NCBI RefSeq assembly: GCF_000524195.1
Contig: NW_020170482.1
Location: 1-15,720 of the forward strand
Direction: 5' to 3'
Origin: Echinococcus granulosus
Taxonomy: Eukaryota > Platyhelminthes > Cestoda > Cyclophyllidea > Taeniidae
DNA length: 15,720 bases
Part shown: positions 10,701 through 15,720 of the stretch, piece by piece
How positions within the stretch are numbered: the first letter of the stretch is position 1
Layout: each line of letters starts with the position of its first letter
The notes under the pieces: generated by a model
What the model was told of the DNA's origin: nothing
Seen by the model: the letters and a program-made list of their open reading frames with translations, nothing else
Database searches by the model: none
Program-made: the position numbers and the translations under genes

Positions 10701-10745
10701 GAGGGCAAAGGTCCCCTTGGACTCACCTCCATCCCGCCTCTTTGA
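7726..10745 (+). CDS. DRC4: Dynein regulatory complex subunit 4 (DRC4/GAS8), 8 exons
   Basis: Proposed exons are 7726-7746, 7855-8355, 8531-8776, 8829-8996, 9335-9421, 9704-9913, 10067-10132 and 10515-10745 (stop TGA), encoding 509 residues; human GAS8 has 478. All introns are GT-AG and phase 0 (108, 175, 52, 338, 282, 153 and 382 nt). The protein is almost entirely charged coiled coil. Family landmarks run in order: EMSKEEIEEYV and DKVTTFWE near the N-terminus, EERHQMEMRVYRQKVKHLL in exon 2, EERKN and KSYYNDITLGN in exon 3 (start of the GAS microtubule-binding region, roughly residues 225-425), ATNADPEAV in exon 6, ELQYEVSRV in exon 7, and DNIGIKPVG near the C-terminus. DRC4 is part of the nexin link between axonemal doublets, where it binds microtubules and helps regulate dynein (trypanin/PF2 family). 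In a flatworm it would act in flame cells, sensory cilia or sperm; that is inference. The C-terminal ~50 residues are Gly/Pro/Ser/Thr-rich and divergent. Exon 1 is the least certain part: 7 codons and a weak donor, GTCCGT. Confidence 0.96.
9306..9326. repeat. TG-rich microsatellite in DRC4 intron 4
   Basis: TGTGTGTGTATATGTATGTG lies just before the exon 5 acceptor. A similar, shorter TG/TA run lies at 7831-7844 before the exon 2 acceptor. Confidence 0.6.
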
Positions 10746-11242
10746 AAAACAGTCTCCAAAAGGAAAGGAATAATTGTGTAAAACTGCTAATAGCGGCTCT
10801 TGTAAATTCCGTGTGAGGCAAGAGATGACTGAGTGCCTTATAAACAATAACACGGTGTAGGACGCATAACCTCTACCTAACTAAACTTGAGGAGTATTCG
10901 TCATTTGAGACCCTATTGCAAAATAACGGTTGTGATCTCAGGCATGATAGATAAAAGTGAGCTTCATCTGCCAAAGGTATAAGCTCTTAAATTCTTTAGG
11001 CATTTGTCTGAAAAACCCCGCAGTAGATGAAGCAATAATACATAATAAAAAAATAGGAGTGTATCATATATGCTGCTCCAAAAAGTTGACTCTTTTAACA
11101 TCTTCGGCGTTATCCCATCATAATCCATCCATATTCTAATTCTATACAGCAGATACATAGATCCTGGCATGAAGACTCTGTTAACCCTGATTTTTTAGGG
11201 CTAAATTTAAAATGTTTACATATTACTGATTGTTTTAAGTTA
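10746..11242 (+). other. DRC4 3' UTR and DRC4-SF3B5 spacer
   Basis: No gene seen. AATAAA at 11044-11049 is the best + strand poly(A) signal candidate for DRC4 and would give a 3' UTR of about 300 nt. The rest is AT-rich. Confidence 0.4.
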
Positions 11243-11291
11243 CCGGAACGTGAGCGCCAGACACAGTCCTGCCGCTCACGAAATTGCTAAA
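11243..11291 (+). promoter_or_regulatory. SF3B5 proximal promoter/5' UTR with inverted repeat
   Basis: CCGGAA (ETS-like core) is followed immediately by a perfect 8-bp inverted repeat. The left arm CGTGAGCG is at 11249-11256 and the right arm CGCTCACG at 11273-11280, with a 16-nt spacer. The right arm ends 11 nt before the ATG. In RNA it would form a GC-rich hairpin next to the start codon; in DNA it could be a two-half-site binding element. Confidence 0.45.
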
Positions 11292-11582
11292 ATGGGTGAT
11301 CGGTACAACATCCACACACAACTCGAGCACCTTCAATCAAAATATGTTGGTGAGGTGGGCACTTGAGAAGTTACTTTTCTAGGAACCGGTCATGCTGATA
11401 CTATAAAGTGGGAATGGCTGACGAATCAACATCGCGACACCTGCTCGTCTTACATGGGACACTTTGATCTGCTTAACTACTTGGCCCTTTGTGAAAATGA
11501 ATCCAAAGCACGAATTCGTTTTAATCTGATGGAGAGAATGCTTCAGCCATGTGGCCCACCGCCCGAGCGTACTGACGCATGA
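11292..11582 (+). CDS. SF3B5: Splicing factor 3B subunit 5 (SF3B5/SF3b10), 2 exons
   Basis: Exon 1 is 11292-11349 and exon 2 is 11383-11582 (stop TGA), joined in phase 1 across a 33-nt GT-AG intron (11350-11382; donor GTGAGG, acceptor TTTTCTAG). The product is 85 residues; human SF3B5 has 86. The match to the family is near continuous: it opens MGDRYNIHTQLEHLQSKYV, then GTGHADTIKWEWL, NQHRD, SYMGHFDLLNYLAL, ENESKARIRFNLMERMLQ and PCGPP before a short variable tail. SF3B5 is a small structural subunit of SF3b in the U2 snRNP. There it packs against SF3B1 and SF3B3 and supports branch-site recognition in the nucleus. The start is the first ATG and matches the conserved N-terminus. If the intron is retained, translation stops after a few extra codons. 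An 8-bp inverted repeat and an ETS-like CCGGAA lie just upstream. Confidence 0.97.
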
Positions 11583-11750
11583 TCCCCCACATATTTGTAA
11601 ATACACTTTGCTACATTACGAAATTACTTCTTGGCATGTGACTTGTCCAGAGTTCACAGATGTGGCCAGGACCTTAAGGGATGTCCCACAGTGAGAAGTC
11701 GCTTTAGAAAACATGGATGTTGTCTTTACGTTGACGGCGTTCATGTACAT
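11583..11750. other. Convergent 3' ends of SF3B5 and MRPS15
   Basis: Only 168 nt separate the two stop codons. No canonical AATAAA is present on either strand here. The + strand has the variant AATACA in GTAAATACAC shortly after the SF3B5 stop. For MRPS15 the nearest variant is ATTAAA on the minus strand at 11525-11520, inside SF3B5 exon 2, so the two transcripts may overlap. Confidence 0.4.
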
Positions 11751-12948
11751 CTATTTCCGTCTTGAGCGCAGCTGTCTAGCCTCTTTTTCAAGGAGTGAGT
11801 TAATCACATGTCGCCTCAGCACTCGTTCTTTTGCGTACCAGTGTAGTTTGTCCACCTGGGTTGGCACCAGCGTTTCTTCTTGGCGTTCCTTGATCACGAT
11901 ATGAAAAAGATCGCGCAATTTGGCTTCTGCATCGCTCCTTTCCAAACCGAGACTGGCCAGCTTGTCCACCAGCTCATTTAGGTCTTTTTCCTTCCTCTCG
12001 TAAAACTCTTCCCTCGCTGCAGCGAGATCCTTCTTAAATCGTGCTAGCCGAGCCAATCGTTGCTAAATCAGGTTATTTCACTCATGGCAAAAATTCAGCT
12101 TTACCTGATAGCACTCATTCCTCACCTTCTTCTTCCGTTCATCCTCCTCCGATCCCTGTCCAAAGTCAAAGGGGTTGAGGTGACGGATGGTGTTAAGGTT
12201 CAATGCCTCCAGCGCTTTCTTGTAGTCCTCTTTGTTGAGGGCTCGTAACCGACGTAGGAGCCGCATTCTTCGCTGAACCAAGGATTCCGTTGCTCCTCTT
12301 AGTGTGATTACCTAGAAGACTTATTAATGCTGCGAGGTCAGTAATTACCCTTGGGAACTTTTCGAGCAGATACTTATTGTACCATATCTTGAAGGATATG
12401 TTCAACACTACAGAGGTGAAACTAAAGAACTTCTAAATACCTTTCGCGAGCAGAGAATCATCAGTGGGATGTTTGCCGTAGGTGCTCATAAACCTAACCA
12501 ATTGGTGGTGATAGTCATAAGACTGAGACTTAAGTTATGATGGCATGTTACATTACCAGAGAGTTGCAGCCGTACGTAAAGACTTTTTTCTGTTCATCAT
12601 TTAGCCTGAACATTGAAACGATGAAGGAATAGCACAAGTCACATACGCCTGGAACCCGGGTAGTTCTTCAGTGCCTAATATGAGGGACTTTGGATCAGTT
12701 CGCTGAAATCGCTTGTGTTCCCCTAGATCTGGCTAGAAATGAGTTTGTCGTACAATCAAAGCTAAACACAGGCGCGTTCTTCCGTTGAATCTTAGGTTGC
12801 TTTAAGCGATGTAACTTTGTGTACCAAAATCCGTAAGAAGTTGTGCTTGTATCTAAAAGATCGGCACTATCTTTTCTGACTTACGAATTCCAGACACACT
12901 CGCTATTCTTGCATTTGCAAGCAACTTTGACACCGTCGCGATGAGCAT
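11751..12948 (-). CDS. MRPS15: Mitochondrial small ribosomal subunit protein uS15m (MRPS15), 8 exons
   Basis: Exons, in minus-strand order, are 12948-12885, 12852-12770, 12732-12647, 12605-12557, 12522-12441, 12407-12349, 12311-12105 and 12062-11751 (stop TAG), encoding 313 residues; human MRPS15 has about 257. Introns are 32, 37, 41, 34, 33, 37 and 42 nt, all GT-AG, and every junction restores frame. The S15 core is about residues 112-180: HPTDDSLLAKVLNISFKIW, then the signature-like SLVQRRMRLLRRLRALNKED and KALEALNL. As recalled, it aligns without gaps to animal MRPS15 from an upstream LPG motif (VPG in human) through the core. S15 binds small-subunit rRNA; this paralogue works in the mitoribosome. 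The first 25-30 residues (Arg, Ser, Thr, Ala rich, no acids) look like a mitochondrial presequence. Two oddities: the usual H-x-K-D of S15 reads FPRV, and exon 8 adds a long, basic, helical C-terminal extension. The start is the only in-frame ATG in exon 1, but a uORF overlaps it. Confidence 0.94.
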
Positions 12949-12962
12949 TCGGGCTGGCTCAT
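12903..12962 (-). promoter_or_regulatory. Upstream ORF overlapping the MRPS15 start
   Basis: An ATG at 12962-12960 lies 14 nt upstream of the MRPS15 ATG in another frame. It opens a 19-codon ORF that ends at TAG (12905-12903) inside exon 1. If present in the mRNA it would compete with the main start. An AG at 12959-12958, between the two ATGs, could act as a trans-splice acceptor and remove it. Confidence 0.4.
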
Positions 12963-13525
12963 ACAGGCTAGCACTTCCAATGTCAAATATGTTGTAAAAT
13001 TTCCACTTTTGTGCAAATAACCATTCGATAAAAGTTAACCAAACTGGTGGGGTGAAATCATGTGCAAGTTATAAAACTATTTCTCAATTGGCTAATTTGC
13101 TATGGTGTTGCGTTCTGATTACTTATTTAATGATATCAAACAATAGACAAGCATTAGCAATACAATATTAACCACATTTTATCATTATGCTTAAATTCCA
13201 CCTATTTTGTAAAATTTTGTCAAGTAGCAAAATTAATTTGCAATTACATAGGTAATCAAGTGTCAGACTTTAAGAGCCTTTCAAGTCCTGATAAACTCTA
13301 CCTGTACGAAAGGGAACTTATTATTGGTGATTGGAAATGCCAAGATGCTATGGAGGAAGTAAAAATTACGGGGTATATTGCGAGTCTATATTTATTTGTG
13401 CCCTTAAACGTGATGTCATTACAAGTCACAGTCCCTCCCCGTCAGCACAGTCCCTGCCGCTCCCAGTGGTCACCCTTCTGTTTTAACCGTAAATATTCCC
13501 TCTTTTTACTGATGCCCATTACTGG
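12963..13525. promoter_or_regulatory. AT-rich divergent spacer upstream of MRPS15
   Basis: The first ~300 nt upstream of MRPS15 (to about 13250) are AT-rich, with no convincing ORF, and probably hold its minus-strand promoter. From about 13250 a + frame stays open to 13652 (reading SDFKSLSSPDKLYLYEREL near its start), but it matches nothing I know and its Met is an alternative codon. If the candidate gene at 13526 is real, this spacer would serve both directions. No TATA box can be assigned with confidence. Confidence 0.3.
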
Positions 13526-14114
13526 ATGGAATCAAGATCATATAGTAAGTACAACACTTAGTGGAATGCCATATCCTAGTGACAACTTTCGATGTAGGTC
13601 ACGCCATGAGACAACAGCAAGTACCCCTCTTCTATACATTTACAATAGGTAACCGACCCTAAAAATTGGACTGCTATTCACTTGGATTGGGATATCTTGC
13701 CACTGTTATAAATGTTGCTCTTGGAGTCTTTCCTGAAATTGCAATAAGCCATATTTGCGCTCAAGTTTATTTGTTGGTCTCTTTCAGAAGTACCATCTAC
13801 AAAGAGAAGAGGGTTCCCTCAGTTGTGCATGCAATCATGTCACGATAAATTGCCTGTTTTATATTCCAATACATCCTACTTGTATTGCCTTCTCCTATGC
13901 ATTGTGACTTGCTTGTGAGATACTTTCTCCTTTTGACCTTCATTGTAGACGCAAACTATATTTATGCTCCTTCAGATGGTTCAATGCTCTACGACGGGCA
14001 TGACTATAGATTCACTGAGGCTAGGCGTGACCTGTCATGGTACAAAATGCTTTATAGCTACCTTTTTCTCCTAGGTACCTCAAGGGGCGCTGCATTGGAG
14101 TTAATGGTGGATAA
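13526..14114 (+). CDS. Candidate unidentified small gene with micro-introns
   Basis: A possible model joins 13526-13544, 13580-13648, 13949-14039 and 14075-14114 (stop TAA) into 72 residues. Two of its introns would be 35 nt (13545-13579 and 14040-14074), with good donors or pyrimidine tracts, the same size class as in MRPS15; the third is 300 nt. Recovered segments read like protein (DVGHAMRQQQVPLFYTFTI, YAPSDGSMLYDGHDYRF, YLKGRCIGV), but I recognise no family. A competing reading starts at ATG 13897 and runs unspliced to 14121, or to 14114 with the last intron removed. In it the pyrimidine tract before 13949 would encode a signal-peptide-like LLLTFIVDA. GT-AG pairs this close are common by chance, so the model is weak. 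Confidence 0.22.
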
Positions 14115-14155
14115 ATTTTGATCTATGAGTAACAAGCCAATGCGTTATACTGTGG

Positions 14156-14377
14156 ATGGAAGAGTCCCGCAACTGTAGGTCTATCAAAGTTGTATTCTCT
14201 TCTGACATTCAACTCAATCTGGCAGCTAAGGTGACATCGCGTTTGTTTTGTTTGAATGCGTCCATTATGCATGAATTAAGTGAGAAATTGGTACCGCCTA
14301 AAACGAAATTCGCCCTCGTACATCAAAGTAACTTCCCAATTCTTTCAATTGCTATTTTACCAACCCGTCCCACTTGA
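14156..14377 (+). CDS. Unidentified 73-codon ORF
   Basis: The ORF starts at a true ATG, ends at TGA and has a balanced composition. It includes IKVVFSSDIQLNLAAKV and IMHELSEKLVPPKTKFALV. There is no recognisable motif, signal peptide or cysteine pattern. It follows the candidate gene at 13526-14114 by about 40 nt in another frame and could be a further exon of it or chance. Confidence 0.15.
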   Translation: MEESRNCRSIKVVFSSDIQLNLAAKVTSRLFCLNASIMHELSEKLVPPKTKFALVHQSNFPILSIAILPTRPT

Positions 14378-14499
14378 CGCTCCTCCCAAGTGGGCGTTAA
14401 TGTGGGCACGTTTTAAACAAATTGGTTTTTATACGATACAATCGAGCTTACTCATTTCCGCATTCTCGCCTGTGCCCATTGTGGCTGCATTTGTAAATC

Positions 14500-14622
14500 A
14501 ACACGCACACACACAACCACCTACCTACTTTCCTACTCACCTACTCACCCACCCACCCTCTAATTATAACCACTTAGCCCGCATGCAAGCATTGAAGCAA
14601 ACACACACACACAAACACACCA
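14500..14622. repeat. CA microsatellites with CTAC/CACC-rich tract
   Basis: (CA)n at 14502-14515 passes into CCTACTTTCCTACTCACC-type repeats to about 14560. A second CA run occupies about 14599-14622. Confidence 0.75.
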
Positions 14623-14700
14623 CTTTGACAGCTCAATTCTGCCCCTGGGTCCTACCCTTTCCCCTATGGACTCGCCTCCTATCGCTCCCAGTAATCTAAC

Positions 14701-14755
14701 GGAAGAGCTCTTCCCTCCTCCCCTCCCCACCCTCTCTCTTGCTCCCTCCTGGGAA
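14701..14755. repeat. Perfect 14-bp palindrome followed by a pyrimidine tract
   Basis: GGAAGAGCTCTTCC (14701-14714) runs into about 35 nt of almost pure C/T. Confidence 0.6.
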
Positions 14756-15039
14756 TTGGAAGGAGTCATGCGTGCTTCCGCATTAATTGCCTGCCTGCTC
14801 CCTTGCCGCCTGCCCGGTTGTTTGCTTGCTCGAGTGTTTATGCATACGTCTCTTTTCGATACATCTGATGAGTGGCACTTACGCCTCCTCTCCAATAAGA
14901 TTTAAGTCATCAAGACTAATTAAACGATATTTTTGTAGCAACCTGCAATTTGTTCTAATGTGCATTCGCCTAAGCGGACTTCGCACTCTAAATAGATTGT
15001 ACTTCCACTAGGTAGTATAGCTTACTATTTGTTTTTCAG

Positions 15040-15174
15040 GCCATCTCCTGCCAAAGAGGCAAGGGTCCATCGGGGCATAAGTTAAAAGCATTTCTAACCT
15101 CCCTTCTCCAGATCAAAATGGGAGGGTTGACATTACAGGGCAGCATCAAAAGTCATCATTATTAAAGGGGCAGT
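15040..15174 (+). other. Possible terminal exon after a good splice acceptor
   Basis: TTTGTTTTTCAG ends at 15039 and is followed by an open frame of 44 codons to TAA at 15172-15174, starting AISCQRGKGPSGHKLKAFL. No upstream exon can be tied to it. Suggestive only. Confidence 0.15.
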
Positions 15175-15202
15175 TTAATCCTAGCTAATTTAAGAGACGG
15201 GA

Positions 15203-15240
15203 GGATTACACCGTCAGAATGGTGTACTGCGTGTTAATCC
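15203..15240. repeat. Nested inverted repeat
   Basis: Outer arms GGATTA (15203-15208) and TAATCC (15235-15240) enclose inner arms ACACC (15208-15212) and GGTGT (15221-15225). Small and possibly chance. Confidence 0.35.
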
Positions 15241-15297
15241 CACTTCACCTCGTAAACACCATTTCGCTTCAGCCGTAATGCGTCTTCCATCACCACG

Positions 15298-15581
15298 ATG
15301 ATGATGAAGATAAGAGAAGTTCACGCAACAAAAGGAAGCCTACCATTTAGCGGTAATACATGTCTTCCAGAATATCCCCTTCTCTACAAGGATCATTGGA
15401 ATTGGCTTCCACAGCAAGCACATCCAGTTTTGTTTCTTAGACAGATTTGCCTGAATCGAGGGTATCATGCTTGAGGTAACCGTACTAAGAACCATCAGTA
15501 ATGCCTGACATGAGTGAGGAAGTGATGCTTTTAGTCCTCCAGCAACTGCGAAGGGGCATTCCTAGAAGTGTTGTGAATTGA
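15298..15581 (+). other. Two short protein-like ORFs, unidentified
   Basis: One ORF runs 15298-15474 (three consecutive ATG codons, 58 residues, containing SGNTCLPEYPLLYKDHWNWL). A second runs 15501-15581 (26 residues, containing EEVMLLVLQQLRRGIPRSVV). They could be exons of a gene continuing past the window or remnants of a mobile element; there is no family match by eye. Weak. Confidence 0.13.
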
Positions 15582-15720
15582 TCAAATTACCCATTTAACA
15601 CCTGAAGTGGTTCTTTTCAAATGGAAAGCGGTTCCCGAGGTGTTTCGATGAGTCATTATGCCCGGATCATTAGCGAAGATTTTTAAAGGCAGGTTAGCTA
15701 AATCACCCACTTTCTTTCCA

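Larger units (their letters stand above)
14378..15039. other. No gene recognised; simple-sequence rich
   Basis: Dominated by CA repeats and C/T tracts. The Arg/Gly/Ser-rich minus ORF (14895-14560) and the + ORFs across it are products of the biased composition. Confidence 0.5.

Noticed and set aside
11379..11606. Minus-strand 75-codon ORF
   Set aside because: It is the antisense shadow of SF3B5 exon 2, whose + strand reading matches a known protein end to end.
11713..12248. Plus-strand ORFs across MRPS15
   Set aside because: Shadows; the minus strand gives an in-frame spliced S15 family protein.
14560..14895. Arg/Gly-rich minus-strand protein
   Set aside because: Composition follows the CA and CT simple-sequence block, with a run of Cys/Val from CA repeats.
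1..15720. CRISPR arrays, bacterial operons, insertion sequences, rRNA or tRNA genes, spliced-leader RNA gene
   Set aside because: None was visible: no regularly spaced repeats, no transposase or reverse-transcriptase motifs and no cloverleaf; split genes show a eukaryotic source.

Overview
This window looks like nuclear DNA of a flatworm (Platyhelminthes, most likely a parasitic one). It carries animal-type split genes with GT-AG introns, several of them only 32-42 nt long, a size typical of flatworm micro-introns. There are long gene-poor stretches with microsatellites and strand-asymmetric pyrimidine tracts, and no bacterial operon or ribosome-binding signals. The lineage call is an inference from gene structure; no species is claimed.

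Three genes are secure, packed into about 5.2 kb (7726-12948). On the + strand, eight exons encode DRC4/GAS8, the axonemal nexin-dynein regulatory complex subunit. Next, also on +, is a tiny two-exon gene for SF3B5, an 85-residue subunit of the U2 snRNP SF3b complex. It is easy to miss because its coding sequence is split by a 33-nt intron. Convergent on the - strand is an eight-exon gene for the mitochondrial small-subunit ribosomal protein uS15m (MRPS15), all seven of whose introns are 32-42 nt. The stop codons of SF3B5 and MRPS15 are only 168 nt apart.

Left of DRC4, on the - strand (5707 down to 5377, perhaps to 4771), is a probable small secreted cysteine-rich peptide gene. It has a signal-peptide exon, a 166-nt intron, and an exon whose cysteine spacing fits an inhibitor-cystine-knot-like framework. 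I do not recognise it as a named family. Its stop codon overlaps a consensus splice donor, so it may have two alternative C-termini.

Right of MRPS15, divergent from it on +, the stretch 13526-14377 holds protein-like segments with possible 34-35 nt introns. This is a candidate unidentified gene at low confidence. The left 4.7 kb, 5.7-7.7 kb and 14.4-15.7 kb contain only weak ORFs, simple repeats and short hairpins. The three known genes act in unrelated processes (cilia, nuclear splicing, mitochondrial translation). They are neighbours, with no visible common pathway.
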